DNA of 64,000 nucleotides from Pseudomonas sp. MPC6 (GTDB taxonomy: Bacteria > Pseudomonadota > Gammaproteobacteria > Pseudomonadales > Pseudomonadaceae): the NCBI RefSeq assembly GCF_006094435.1, contig NZ_CP034783.1, positions 5,979,001-6,043,000 on the forward strand. Reading direction: 5' to 3'. A program made the position numbers and the translations under genes. The notes beneath the pieces are model-generated. The model was not told where the DNA came from, ran no database searches, and saw nothing but the letters and a program-made list of their open reading frames with translations. Of this stretch, positions 1 to 9,245 are shown piece after piece (the first letter of the stretch is position 1; every line of letters starts with the position of its first letter).

Positions 1-1065
1 GCTGCCCAGCTGCTCAAGGATGGCAAGCCCGGCGACATCAACCAGAAGCCGATCGGCACTGGCCCGTTCGTGTTCAAGAGCTACCAGAAAGACTCCAACA
101 TCCGCTACACCGGGAACAAGGACTACTGGAAGCCTGAAGACGTCAAGATCGACAACCTGATCTTCGCCATCACCACCGACCCGTCGGTACGTATCCAGAA
201 GCTGAAGAAAAACGAGTGCCAGATCACCTTGTTCCCTCGTCCTGCCGACCTCAAGGCACTGCGCGAAGACAAGACCCTGAAGCTGCCGGAACAGGCCGGG
301 TTCAACCTGGGTTACATCGCCTATAACGTCATGCCCGTGCTCAAGGGCCGCACCGACAACAACCCGTTGGCCGACCTGCGGGTCCGTCAGGCGCTGGACA
401 TGTCGGTGAACAAGCCACAGATCATCGATTCGGTGTACCAGGGCGCCGGCCAGCTGGCCGTCAATGCCATGCCGCCCACCCAATGGTCCTATGACACCAC
501 CATCAAGGATGCCAAGTACGACCCTGAGAAAGCCAAGGAGCTGCTCAAGGAAGCCGGCATCAAGGAAGGGACCCAGATCACGCTGTGGGCCATGCCGGTT
601 CAGCGTCCGTATAACCCGAACGCCAAACTGATGGCTGAAATGCTGCAGTCGGACTGGAAGAAAATCGGTCTGAACGTCAACATCGTCAGCTACGAATGGG
701 GCGAGTACATCAAGCGCTCCAAGGGTGGCGAGAACCAGGCGATGATCATCGGCTGGAGCGGCGACAACGGTGACCCGGACAACTGGCTCAACGTGCTGTT
801 CGGCTGCGACTCGCTGAGCGGCAACAACTTCTCCAAATGGTGCGACAAGGACTTTGACAAGCTGGTCAAAGAAGCCAAGAAGACACCTGACCAGGCCAAG
901 CGCACCGAACTGTACAAGCAGGCGCAACACCTCCTCAAAGACCAGGTTCCCATGACACCTATCGCTCACTCGACGGTGTTCCAACCCATGCGCGCCAACG
1001 TGCAGGATTTCAAGATCAGCCCATTCGGCTTGAACTCCTTCTACGGCGTCAGCGTCAGCAAATAA
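1..1065 (+). CDS. dppA: Dipeptide ABC transporter substrate-binding protein DppA-type (3' part only)
   Basis: The reading frame is already open at base 1, so the N-terminal part, including the signal peptide, lies outside the window; 354 codons remain. The protein is a periplasmic family-5 solute-binding protein that would deliver di- or tripeptides to DppBCDF. The visible part is nearly collinear with the next gene (shared runs such as TGPF-FKSYQKDSNIRYTGNK and GWSGDNGDPDNWL), so the two are recent paralogues. A strong stem-loop follows the stop codon. Family assignment is firm; which peptides it prefers cannot be read from sequence. Confidence 0.9.
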   Translation, partial: AAQLLKDGKPGDINQKPIGTGPFVFKSYQKDSNIRYTGNKDYWKPEDVKIDNLIFAITTDPSVRIQKLKKNECQITLFPRPADLKALREDKTLKLPEQAGFNLGYIAYNVMPVLKGRTDNNPLADLRVRQALDMSVNKPQIIDSVYQGAGQLAVNAMPPTQWSYDTTIKDAKYDPEKAKELLKEAGIKEGTQITLWAMPVQRPYNPNAKLMAEMLQSDWKKIGLNVNIVSYEWGEYIKRSKGGENQAMIIGWSGDNGDPDNWLNVLFGCDSLSGNNFSKWCDKDFDKLVKEAKKTPDQAKRTELYKQAQHLLKDQVPMTPIAHSTVFQPMRANVQDFKISPFGLNSFYGVSVSK

Positions 1066-1366
1066 AGGGTGCGCAACGGCGATTATTGAAGTCGCCGTTG
1101 CGTTATCTACCGAGAAAGTAGGAATTGGCCTACATCATGATCCGCTGCGTACTACAGCAGCGGTTTCGGACGTGTTGCCTTTTCCCACAAGCCTTTCGGA
1201 ACCTTCGTATTTACTGCCGGACCCAAGGTTCATACCGTCGGGATCTGACCAGTTAGTCCGTGGGCTCTCGGTTATTGCTGCACGTCATGGCTTGGGATCA
1301 GTGGGGCCTCCTCGTTCCCGGACGGGCAACGTCTCATTATCAAAAACACTAAAAAGAGCGAGCGTC
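1066..1366 (+). other. Intergenic leader between the two tandem dppA genes
   Basis: This 301-base gap starts with a perfect 11-bp stem-loop (1072-1103, arms CGCAACGGCGA and TCGCCGTTGCG) followed by a weakly T-rich stretch, which may stop or trim the upstream transcript. The rest is lower-GC, without a credible gene, and probably holds the promoter or leader of the next dppA. A frame open from 1172 adds 65 codons ahead of the chosen start but does not look like protein. Confidence 0.5.
1072..1103 (+). terminator. Stem-loop after the first dppA gene
   Basis: Arms of 11 bp (CGCAACGGCGA / TCGCCGTTGCG) enclose a loop of about ten bases; the sequence after it is TTATCT, a poor U-tract. It could be a weak intrinsic terminator or a 3' mRNA-stabilising hairpin. 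Confidence 0.5.
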
Positions 1367-2968
1367 ATGCGCCATTCCTTGATTTTTTCCGCATTGCTGG
1401 GCACCGGCCTGCTGGCCGCCACTTCCATCAGCCAGGCCGCCAGCAACAGCCTGGTGTTCTGCTCCGAAGGCAGCCCGGCGGGTTTCGATACCGCGCAGTA
1501 CACCACCGCGACCGATAACGACGCGGCCGAGCCGCTGTACAACCGACTGGTAGAATTCGAAAAAGGCGCCACCAACGTAGTCCCGGGGCTGGCAACCCGT
1601 TGGGATATTTCCGAGGACGGCCTCAAGTACACTTTTCACCTACGCGAAGGGGTGAAATTTCACACCACTGCGTACTTCAAACCAACCCGCGACTTCAATG
1701 CCGATGACGTGCTGTTCACGTTCAATCGCATGCTCGATCCGCAGCAACCCTTCCGTAAGGCTTACCCGACTGAATTCCCGTATTTCAACGGGATGAGCCT
1801 GAACAAGAACATCGCCAAGGTCGAAAAAACCGGGCCGCTGACCGTGGTCATGACGCTTAACAGCGTGGACGCCGCGTTCATCCAGAACATCGCCATGAGT
1901 TTCGCCGCCATTCTTTCGGCCGAATACGCCGATCAGTTGCTGGCGTCCGGCAGGCCGAGCGACATCAACCAGAAGCCGGTCGGCACTGGCCCGTTCGCGT
2001 TCAAGAGCTACCAGAAAGATTCCAATATCCGCTACACCGGCAACAAACAGTACTGGGACCCGAGCCGGGTCAAGCTCGACAACCTGATCTTCGCCATCAA
2101 CACCGACGCCTCGGTGCGGGTGCAGAAGCTCAAGGCCAACGAGTGCCAGATCACCCTGCATCCGCGCCCTGCCGACGTGACTGCGCTGAAGAACGACCCG
2201 AAGCTCAAGCTGATCGAGAAGCCTGGTTTCAACCTGGGCTACATCGCCTATAACGTGCGTCACAAGCCGTTCGACCAGCTCGAAGTGCGCCAGGCACTGG
2301 ACATGGCGGTGAACAAGCAAGGCATTCTCAACGCCGTCTACCAGGGTGCCGGTCAACTGGCGGTCAACGCCATGCCGCCGACCCAGTGGTCCTACGATGA
2401 GACCATCAAGGACGTCGCCTACAACCCGGAAAAAGCCAAGGAATTGCTCAAGGCCGCCGGCGTCAAGGAAGGCACCGAGATCACCCTCTGGGCGATGCCG
2501 GTCCAGCGTCCTTATAACCCCAACGCCAAATTGATGGCCGAGATGCTCCAGGCCGACTGGGCGAAGATCGGTCTCAAGGTCAAGATTGTCAGCTACGAAT
2601 GGGGCGAGTACATCAAGCGCACCAAGAATGGCGAACACGACGTCAGCCTGATCGGCTGGACCGGTGACAACGGTGACCCGGACAACTGGCTCGGCACGCT
2701 TTACAGCTGCGACGCCATTGGCGGCAACAACTACTCCATGTGGTGCGATCCGGCTTACGACAAGCTGATCAAGCAGGCCAAGGTCGTCACCGACCGCGAC
2801 CAGCGCACCGTGCTCTACAAACAGGCTCAGCAATTGCTCAAGCAGCAAGTGCCGATCACGCCTGTCGCCCACTCGACGGTCAACCAGCCGTTAAGCGCCA
2901 AGGTCGAAGGATTCAAGGTGAGTCCTTTCGGCCGCAACGTGTTCTCGGGTGTCAGCCTGGAAAAATAA
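1367..2968 (+). CDS. dppA: Dipeptide ABC transporter substrate-binding protein DppA-type
   Basis: A periplasmic dipeptide-binding protein of 533 aa, typical for the family. The start at 1367 was chosen because it gives a clean signal peptide (MRHSLIFSALLGTGLLAATS..., cleavage near SQA-A) followed at once by the mature motif LVFCSEGSPAGFDTA. The frame extends upstream to 1172, but those codons look non-coding. The C-terminal two thirds closely match the truncated gene at the left edge. It is followed by the OprD-type porin, a third paralogue and dppBCDF in the same direction, the arrangement known from the P. aeruginosa dpp region. Transport of dipeptides is inferred from family and neighbours. 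Confidence 0.93.
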   Translation: MRHSLIFSALLGTGLLAATSISQAASNSLVFCSEGSPAGFDTAQYTTATDNDAAEPLYNRLVEFEKGATNVVPGLATRWDISEDGLKYTFHLREGVKFHTTAYFKPTRDFNADDVLFTFNRMLDPQQPFRKAYPTEFPYFNGMSLNKNIAKVEKTGPLTVVMTLNSVDAAFIQNIAMSFAAILSAEYADQLLASGRPSDINQKPVGTGPFAFKSYQKDSNIRYTGNKQYWDPSRVKLDNLIFAINTDASVRVQKLKANECQITLHPRPADVTALKNDPKLKLIEKPGFNLGYIAYNVRHKPFDQLEVRQALDMAVNKQGILNAVYQGAGQLAVNAMPPTQWSYDETIKDVAYNPEKAKELLKAAGVKEGTEITLWAMPVQRPYNPNAKLMAEMLQADWAKIGLKVKIVSYEWGEYIKRTKNGEHDVSLIGWTGDNGDPDNWLGTLYSCDAIGGNNYSMWCDPAYDKLIKQAKVVTDRDQRTVLYKQAQQLLKQQVPITPVAHSTVNQPLSAKVEGFKVSPFGRNVFSGVSLEK

Positions 2969-3089
2969 CCGATTAGCCACAACCGCCGGGGGCGCTTGCG
3001 CCCTCACGCAAGCGTATTGCCGCAATTCGTCGAATTGACCTGCAGCAAACGTTTGCGATGCCTTGAAAGTGCTTAAACCAATAGCCGGA

Positions 3090-3138
3090 TCACCAAAAAA
3101 AGACCGGCATAAAAAAAAGAAACCAAGGAGCTTCACCC
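3090..3138 (+). promoter_or_regulatory. A-rich leader before the porin, candidate Hfq/Crc site
   Basis: The leader contains two A-runs directly upstream of the Shine-Dalgarno AAGGAG. The second, ATAAAAAAAAGAAACC, fits the AAnAAnAA / repeated A-R-N pattern that Hfq with Crc binds in Pseudomonas catabolite-repressed mRNAs. This is a motif match only. Confidence 0.35.
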
Positions 3139-4572
3139 ATGAAACTGAGCAGCACCGCGTTATTGGCCCTGGCCATCAGCAGCGTCACCGCCACGGCCTA
3201 CGCAGAATCCCAAAGCCAGGCGTTTACCCCGGTTACCGTGAAAGAGAAAAGTGCCCAAAGCGAAGCCACCGGCTTCGTTGAAGGTCAGTCGATCAGCGGC
3301 ACCACGCGTAACTGGTATGCGAACGAGCAACTGAAACGGGGCGGCCAGTTCGCTTACAAGAAAAACGGCGTGTCGACCGATACGGATCGTCGGATCAACT
3401 GGGTGCAAGGCACCATCATCAAGTACAACTCCGGTTTCACCGAAGGCACCGTGGGCATCAGCACCGAAGTGGCGGCCTACAACGCCATTGCCCTGGATCG
3501 TGATCGCAAGGACCTGGCCTCCAACAACGGCGGCGCACCGGGCACGCGTCCAGGCGCAGGCAACAACCGGACCCTGACCGAAGAAGGCGGCGACGCCGTC
3601 GACCAGTGGAGCAAGCTGGGCCTGGCCAACGTCAAGGCCCGTGTCTCCAACACCACCCTGACGGCCGGTCGCCAGAACTTCAGCAGCCCGATGGTCGATG
3701 TGATCGGTAACCGCCCACTGCCTTCAAGCTTCGAGGGTGTGAGCCTGCACAGCGAAGAGCTGGAGAACCTGTCCTTCGATGTCGGCACCTTCGATCGCAA
3801 CTCTCCGCGTACGGAACAGAGCCAGCGCAAGTTCCGCACCGAATATGCCAACGGCATCGTTGAAAGCGATCACGTCCACACCGCGGGCATCACCTACACC
3901 CCATTTGCCAGCCTGACCACCAGCCTCTGGGCCACCCAGGCCGAAGACATCTGGAACCAGTACTACTTCGGCGCCAGCCATGTACTGGGCGACAGCTCGA
4001 TCCTGAGCCTGACCACCGGCCTGAACTACTACAAGACCCAGGAAGAAGGCAAAGCGCTGATCGGCAATATCGACAACGACACCTACTCCCTGTCGCTCGG
4101 CCTGACCCACCTGGCCCACAGCCTGACCTTCTCGTACCAGGAAATTAACGGTAACGAGTACTTCGACTACCTGCACGAAACCAACGGCATCTACCTGGCC
4201 AACTCCCTGCTGTCGGACTTCAACGGCCCGAACGAGAAATCCTTCCAGGTGGCCTACGGCCTGAACATGGCCGAATACGGCGTGCCGGGCCTGAAGTTCA
4301 ACCTCTACAGCGCACGCGGCTGGGGGATCGACGGTACTCACTACAAGGGTAACGAAGGCGTGGCGGGCAAAGGCTACGACGGTATCCAGGCCCAGGATGG
4401 CGAACATCACCAGGAATACGGGATCGGCGCTGCGTACGCGGTGCAGAGCGGCCCGCTCAAAGCCACTGCGATCCGCGCGACCTACACCACGCACCGCGCC
4501 AGCGAAAACCAGGCGGATGGCAGCATCAACGAGTTCCGTCTCGTGACCACCATTCCGTTCAACATTCTGTAA
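3139..4572 (+). CDS. opdP: OprD-family outer membrane porin (OpdP-like dipeptide channel)
   Basis: An outer-membrane beta-barrel of 477 aa with a signal peptide (MKLSSTALLALAISSVTATAYA) and the OprD hallmark near the mature N-terminus (GFVEGQSISGTTRNWYANE), ending in a membrane-strand tail (RLVTTIPFNIL). OprD-type channels are 18-strand substrate-selective porins. Lying between dipeptide-binding proteins and upstream of dppBCDF, it most likely lets small peptides cross the outer membrane, as OpdP does in P. aeruginosa. Shine-Dalgarno AAGGAG lies 9 bases before the ATG. A hairpin (4580-4615) separates it from the next gene. OprD membership is firm; the OpdP name rests on context. Confidence 0.88.
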   Translation: MKLSSTALLALAISSVTATAYAESQSQAFTPVTVKEKSAQSEATGFVEGQSISGTTRNWYANEQLKRGGQFAYKKNGVSTDTDRRINWVQGTIIKYNSGFTEGTVGISTEVAAYNAIALDRDRKDLASNNGGAPGTRPGAGNNRTLTEEGGDAVDQWSKLGLANVKARVSNTTLTAGRQNFSSPMVDVIGNRPLPSSFEGVSLHSEELENLSFDVGTFDRNSPRTEQSQRKFRTEYANGIVESDHVHTAGITYTPFASLTTSLWATQAEDIWNQYYFGASHVLGDSSILSLTTGLNYYKTQEEGKALIGNIDNDTYSLSLGLTHLAHSLTFSYQEINGNEYFDYLHETNGIYLANSLLSDFNGPNEKSFQVAYGLNMAEYGVPGLKFNLYSARGWGIDGTHYKGNEGVAGKGYDGIQAQDGEHHQEYGIGAAYAVQSGPLKATAIRATYTTHRASENQADGSINEFRLVTTIPFNIL

Positions 4573-4579
4573 AACGCCC

Positions 4580-4615
4580 GCCAGACGACTGACTCATCAT
4601 GGTCGGCCGTCTGGC
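4580..4615 (+). terminator. Stem-loop between porin and third dppA
   Basis: Inverted arms GCCAGACG / CGTCTGGC surround a 20-base loop directly after the porin stop codon. There is no U-tract, so it is more likely an mRNA-processing or stabilising hairpin inside the operon than a full terminator. Confidence 0.4.
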
Positions 4616-4648
4616 TTGGGTCCTTTAACCGATTGCAGAGGGTTCTTG

Positions 4649-6244
4649 ATGAACATGCTCGCCCTACGTGCGGCCATCGCTGCCGCGTTGCTGAGTGCCG
4701 CTGTCGGCGTCTCGGCCAAGCCCCTGGTGGTTTGCACTGAAAACAGCCCGGAAGGCTTTGACACGGCCCTGTACACGACTGCAGTCACCGCCGATGCCGC
4801 AGCCGAAACCATCTTCAACCGCCTGGCCGACTTCAAGCCCGGCACCACCGAAGTGATTCCGGCGCTGGCCGAATCCTGGGACATCAGCGAGGACGGCCTG
4901 ACCTACACCTTCCACCTGCGCAAAGGCGTCAAGTTTCACACCACCGACTACTTCAAGCCGACCCGCGACATGAATGCCGACGACGTGCTCTGGAGTTTCC
5001 AGCGGCAACTGGACCCGAATCACCCGTGGCACAAACAATCGAGCGTGGGCTTCCCGTACTTTGAAAGCATGGGCTTCAAGGAGCTGCTCAAGAGCGTCGA
5101 GAAAGTCGACGACACCACCGTCAAGTTCACCCTGACCCGCCGCGAAGCGCCGTTCCTGGCCGACATCGCCATGGCGTTCGCCTCGATCTACTCCGCCGAA
5201 TACGCCGACCAGTTGCTCAAGGCCAACAAGACCGGCGACCTGAACAACAAACCGGTCGGTACCGGCCCCTTTGTTTTCCAGCGCTACAACAAGGACGCCC
5301 AGGTTCGCTTCAAGGCCAACCCGGACTACTTCCGTGGCAAACCGCCGGCAGACGCGCTGATCCTGGCGATCGCCACCGACAACAACGTGCGCCTGCAGAA
5401 ACTCAAGGCCAACGAGTGCCAGGTTGCGCTGTATCCGAAGCCGGATGACATCCCGAGCATCAAGAAAGACAGCCACCTGAAGGTTGATGAACTGAACGCG
5501 ATGACCGTTTCGTACATCGCCATGAACACCACTCACAAGTACATGAGCGATGTGCGGGTGCGCAAAGCCATCGACATCGCCTTCGACAAGGAAGCGGCGG
5601 TCAACGCCCTGTTCGGCAAGGGCAATGCCACGGTGGCAGTCAACCCGTACCCTGACACCTTGCTGGGCTACAACCACACATTGAGCAACCCGCCCCGCGA
5701 CCTGGACAAGGCGCGCGCCTTGCTCAAGGAAGCCGGCGTACCGCAAGGCACGGTGTTTACCCTGTTCACCCGCAACGGTGGCGGGGCTACCAACCCGAAC
5801 CCGATGCTCGCCGCGCAGATGATGCAGGCTGACCTGGCGAAGATCGGCCTCACGCTCGATATTCGCGTCATGGAATGGGGCGAGATGCTCAAGCGCGCGA
5901 AAAATGGCGAACACGACATGGTGGCGGCCGGATGGGCGGGCGATAACGGCGACCCGGATAACTTCCTGACGCCTATGCTCAGTTGCGAGGCGGCTAAAAA
6001 CGGCGAAAACTACGCGCGCTGGTGCAACGAGAAGTTCCAGGCGTTGCTCGATGAAGCCCGGGCCACAGTGAACCCGGACGAACGCGCGGCGCTCTATGAG
6101 CAAGCCCAGGCGATTTTCAACCAGGACCAGCCATGGATCAGCATGGCGCATACCCGTATGTTTACCGCAATGCGCAACAACGTAGAGGGTTATCACATTA
6201 GCCCGCTCACCACGAATAACTTCGCCACCACTCAGGTGAAGTAG
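4649..6244 (+). CDS. dppA: Dipeptide ABC transporter substrate-binding protein, third paralogue
   Basis: Family-5 periplasmic binding protein of 531 aa. The start at 4649 is preceded by GAGGG and opens a signal peptide (MNMLALRAAIAAALLSAAVGVSA). The mature N-terminus KPLVVCTENSPEGFDTALYT and the late block WAGDNGDPDNFLTP correspond to the other two paralogues, but the overall sequence is clearly more diverged. As the gene nearest the permeases it may be the principal receptor or may widen the peptide range. Peptide binding is inferred from family and operon position. Confidence 0.92.
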   Translation: MNMLALRAAIAAALLSAAVGVSAKPLVVCTENSPEGFDTALYTTAVTADAAAETIFNRLADFKPGTTEVIPALAESWDISEDGLTYTFHLRKGVKFHTTDYFKPTRDMNADDVLWSFQRQLDPNHPWHKQSSVGFPYFESMGFKELLKSVEKVDDTTVKFTLTRREAPFLADIAMAFASIYSAEYADQLLKANKTGDLNNKPVGTGPFVFQRYNKDAQVRFKANPDYFRGKPPADALILAIATDNNVRLQKLKANECQVALYPKPDDIPSIKKDSHLKVDELNAMTVSYIAMNTTHKYMSDVRVRKAIDIAFDKEAAVNALFGKGNATVAVNPYPDTLLGYNHTLSNPPRDLDKARALLKEAGVPQGTVFTLFTRNGGGATNPNPMLAAQMMQADLAKIGLTLDIRVMEWGEMLKRAKNGEHDMVAAGWAGDNGDPDNFLTPMLSCEAAKNGENYARWCNEKFQALLDEARATVNPDERAALYEQAQAIFNQDQPWISMAHTRMFTAMRNNVEGYHISPLTTNNFATTQVK

Positions 6245-6255
6245 ATAAGAAAATT

Positions 6256-6285
6256 CCCGGTGTCCCTGACCCCAGGGACGCCGGG
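6256..6285 (+). terminator. Intra-operon hairpin between binding protein and permeases
   Basis: A GC-rich stem (CCCGGTGTCCCTG / CCAGGGACGCCGGG) lies between the last dppA and dppB. There is no U-run. Such hairpins after binding-protein genes commonly protect the upstream mRNA and reduce permease expression; that role is inferred here. Confidence 0.5.
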
Positions 6286-6318
6286 CACGCCTAACCGGCT
6301 GATGAGGTACACCACACG

Positions 6319-7329
6319 ATGTTTAGTTTTATTGCCCGCCGACTGGGGTTGTTGATCCCTACGTTCTTCGGCATCACCTTGCTGACTTTCGCGTTGATTC
6401 GCATGATTCCGGGCGACCCCGTGGAAGTGATGATGGGTGAACGTCGGGTCGACCCCGAAATGCATGCTCAGGCAATGGAACGCCTTGGTCTGAACAAACC
6501 CCTGTATGCCCAATACCTGGATTACATCGGCAAACTGGCCCAGGGCGATCTCGGCGAATCCCTGCGCACCCGGGAAAGCGTCTGGACCGAGTTCAGCTCG
6601 CTGTTCCCCGCGACCCTGGAACTGTCCATGGCCGCCCTGCTGTTCGCCGGCATCCTGGGCCTGCTGGCCGGGGTGATCGCGGCACTCAAGCGAGGATCCC
6701 TGTTCGACCACGGGGTGATGGGCATCTCCCTGGCGGGGTATTCGATGCCGATCTTCTGGTGGGGCCTGATCCTGATCATGTTCTTCTCGGTGTCCCTGGG
6801 CTGGACCCCGGTGTCCGGGCGGATCGACCTGCTCTACGACATCGAGCCGCGGACCGGCTTCATGCTCATCGACACCTTGCTGGCCGATGACATGGGCGCA
6901 TTCCTGGATGCGTTGCATCACCTGATCCTGCCGGCCATCGTGCTCGGCACCATCCCGCTGGCGGTGATCGCGCGGATGACCCGTTCCTCGATGCTCGAAG
7001 TGCTGCGTGAGGACTACATCCGTACCGCCCGCGCCAAAGGCCTGTCGCCGTCGCGCGTGGTGTTCGTCCACGGCCTGCGCAACGCGCTGATTCCGGTGCT
7101 GACCGTGGTCGGCCTGCAAGTCGGCACGTTGCTGGCGGGTGCGGTCCTGACCGAAACCATCTTCTCCTGGCCCGGCATCGGCAAGTGGCTGATCGAAGCC
7201 ATTGGCGCACGGGATTATCCCGTGGTGCAGAACGGCATCCTGTTAATCGCCTGCCTGGTGATTCTGGTCAACTTCGTGGTGGACATCCTCTACGGCTTTG
7301 CCAACCCACGCATTCGTCATCAGCGCTGA
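6319..7329 (+). CDS. dppB: Dipeptide ABC transporter permease DppB
   Basis: Inner-membrane permease of 336 aa, the usual DppB length. It has an N-terminal membrane segment (LGLLIPTFFGITLLTFALIR), the LGLNKPLYAQYLDY region, and the conserved EAA-type loop YIRTARAKGLSPSRVVFVHG that contacts the ATPases, followed by LRNALIPVLTVVGLQVG. It pairs with DppC to form the pore. It is followed, after an 8-base gap, by dppC. Confidence 0.96.
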   Translation: MFSFIARRLGLLIPTFFGITLLTFALIRMIPGDPVEVMMGERRVDPEMHAQAMERLGLNKPLYAQYLDYIGKLAQGDLGESLRTRESVWTEFSSLFPATLELSMAALLFAGILGLLAGVIAALKRGSLFDHGVMGISLAGYSMPIFWWGLILIMFFSVSLGWTPVSGRIDLLYDIEPRTGFMLIDTLLADDMGAFLDALHHLILPAIVLGTIPLAVIARMTRSSMLEVLREDYIRTARAKGLSPSRVVFVHGLRNALIPVLTVVGLQVGTLLAGAVLTETIFSWPGIGKWLIEAIGARDYPVVQNGILLIACLVILVNFVVDILYGFANPRIRHQR

Positions 7330-7336
7330 GATCATC

Positions 7337-8266
7337 ATGACCATGACCACTCCAGCTTCAACTTCAAATCAAGCGGTAACAGTCGATCAAAGCCTGCTGT
7401 ACCCGTCGCCGTACAAAGAATTCTGGCACGCCTTCTCCCGCAACAAAGGCGCCGTTGCCGGCCTGATGTTCATGCTGCTGATCATTTTCTGCGCGATCTT
7501 CGCGCCGTGGGTTGCCCCGCATAACCCGAGCGAGCAATACCGCGATTTCCTGCTGACCCCGCCGTCCTGGCTGGAAGGTGGGAAGATCCAGTTCCTGCTC
7601 GGCACCGATGAACTGGGGCGCGACCTGCTGTCGCGGCTGATCCACGGTTCGCGCCTGTCCCTGCTGATCGGCTTGTCGTCGGTGGTGATGTCGCTGATCC
7701 CCGGGATCCTGATGGGGCTGTTCGCCGGGTTCTTCCCGCGCATTCTGGGTCCGACCATCATGCGGCTGATGGACATCATGCTGGCCCTGCCGTCCCTGCT
7801 GCTGGCCGTGGCGATTGTCGCCATCCTCGGCCCTGGCCTGATCAACACCATCATCGCGATCGCCGTGGTTTCGTTGCCGTCCTATGTTCGTCTGACCCGC
7901 GCCGCGGTGATGGGCGAATTGAATCGCGACTACGTGACCGCCGCGCGCCTGGCCGGTGCCGGTCTGCCGCGCCTGATGTTCGTCACCGTGCTGCCCAACT
8001 GCATGGCGCCGCTGATCGTTCAGGCCACCTTGAGCTTCTCCTCGGCGATTCTCGATGCCGCGGCACTGGGCTTCCTCGGCCTTGGCGTACAACCGCCAAC
8101 CCCTGAGTGGGGCACCATGCTGGCTTCGGCTCGCGACTATATCGAACGCGCCTGGTGGGTCGTCAGCCTGCCTGGCTTGACCATTTTGCTCAGCGTGCTG
8201 GCAATCAACTTGATGGGCGACGGCTTGCGCGATGCGCTGGACCCGAAACTCAAGAACGCCGCCTGA
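7337..8266 (+). CDS. dppC: Dipeptide ABC transporter permease DppC
   Basis: Second pore subunit, 309 aa. It shows the DppC/OppC N-terminal domain ([20 protein letters not shown]), the [18 protein letters not shown] block and the EAA loop [17 protein letters not shown]. The ATG at 7337 is chosen over in-frame codons upstream that would overlap dppB; it starts just after the dppB stop. dppD follows with its Shine-Dalgarno GAGGAG overlapping the dppC stop, consistent with coupled translation. Confidence 0.95.
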   Translation: MTMTTPASTSNQAVTVDQSLLYPSPYKEFWHAFSRNKGAVAGLMFMLLIIFCAIFAPWVAPHNPSEQYRDFLLTPPSWLEGGKIQFLLGTDELGRDLLSRLIHGSRLSLLIGLSSVVMSLIPGILMGLFAGFFPRILGPTIMRLMDIMLALPSLLLAVAIVAILGPGLINTIIAIAVVSLPSYVRLTRAAVMGELNRDYVTAARLAGAGLPRLMFVTVLPNCMAPLIVQATLSFSSAILDAAALGFLGLGVQPPTPEWGTMLASARDYIERAWWVVSLPGLTILLSVLAINLMGDGLRDALDPKLKNAA

Positions 8267-8276
8267 GGAGATTCAC

Positions 8277-9245
8277 ATGTCACTGTTGGAAATCAAGAAT
8301 CTCAACGTTCGCTTCGGCGACAAGAACGCCGTTCCGGTGGTCGACGGGCTCGATATCACCGTGGACAAGGGCGAAGTGCTGGCCATCGTTGGCGAGTCGG
8401 GGTCCGGCAAGTCCGTGACCATGATGGCGTTGATGGGCCTGATCGAACATCCGGGGATCGTCACCGCCGACGCCCTGAATTTCGACGGCAAGAACATGCT
8501 CAAGCTCAGCAACCGCCAGCGTCGGCAAATCGTCGGCAAAGACCTGGCCATGGTCTTCCAGGACCCGATGACCGCGCTGAACCCGAGCTACACCGTCGGT
8601 TTCCAGATCGAAGAAGTGCTGCGCCTGCATTTGAAAATGTCCGGCAAGCAAGCCCGCGCCCGCGCCATCGAGCTGCTGGAAAAAGTTGAAATCCCGGGCG
8701 CCGCCAGCCGCATGAACGCCTACCCGCATCAACTGTCCGGCGGCATGAGCCAGCGCGTTGCGATCGCCATGGCGATTGCCGGCGAACCGAAACTGCTGAT
8801 CGCAGACGAACCGACCACTGCGCTGGACGTGACCATTCAGGCGCAGATCATGGACCTGCTGCTGGCCCTGCAGAAAGAACAGAACATGGGCCTGGTGCTG
8901 ATCACCCACGACCTCGCGGTCGTGGCCGAAACCGCCCAGCGTGTGTGCGTGATGTACGCGGGGCAAGCGGTCGAAGTCGGTCAGGTGCCACAGTTGTTCG
9001 ACATCCCGGCCCACCCGTACAGCGAAGCGCTGCTCAAAGCGATTCCGGAACACAGCCTCGGGGCCGCGCGCCTGTCGACCCTGCCGGGCATCGTTCCCGG
9101 TCGTTACGACCGTCCGCAAGGCTGCCTGCTGTCGCCGCGCTGCCCGTACGTGCAGGACAACTGCCGCACGCAACGTCCGGGCCTTGACCCGAAAAGCAAC
9201 AGCCTCGCCCGCTGCTTCTACCCGCTGAATCAGGAGGTGGCGTAA
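8277..9245 (+). CDS. dppD: Dipeptide ABC transporter ATP-binding protein DppD
   Basis: Cytoplasmic ATPase of 322 aa. Visible motifs: Walker [10 protein letters not shown]-loop [10 protein letters not shown], signature [15 protein letters not shown], Walker [13 protein letters not shown] and H-loop ITHD. The C-terminal oligopeptide/dipeptide domain has the cysteine-rich pattern [15 protein letters not shown] typical of DppD/OppD. Start 8277 follows GAGGAG by six bases. Its stop overlaps the dppF start by one base (TAATG). Confidence 0.96.
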   Translation: MSLLEIKNLNVRFGDKNAVPVVDGLDITVDKGEVLAIVGESGSGKSVTMMALMGLIEHPGIVTADALNFDGKNMLKLSNRQRRQIVGKDLAMVFQDPMTALNPSYTVGFQIEEVLRLHLKMSGKQARARAIELLEKVEIPGAASRMNAYPHQLSGGMSQRVAIAMAIAGEPKLLIADEPTTALDVTIQAQIMDLLLALQKEQNMGLVLITHDLAVVAETAQRVCVMYAGQAVEVGQVPQLFDIPAHPYSEALLKAIPEHSLGAARLSTLPGIVPGRYDRPQGCLLSPRCPYVQDNCRTQRPGLDPKSNSLARCFYPLNQEVA

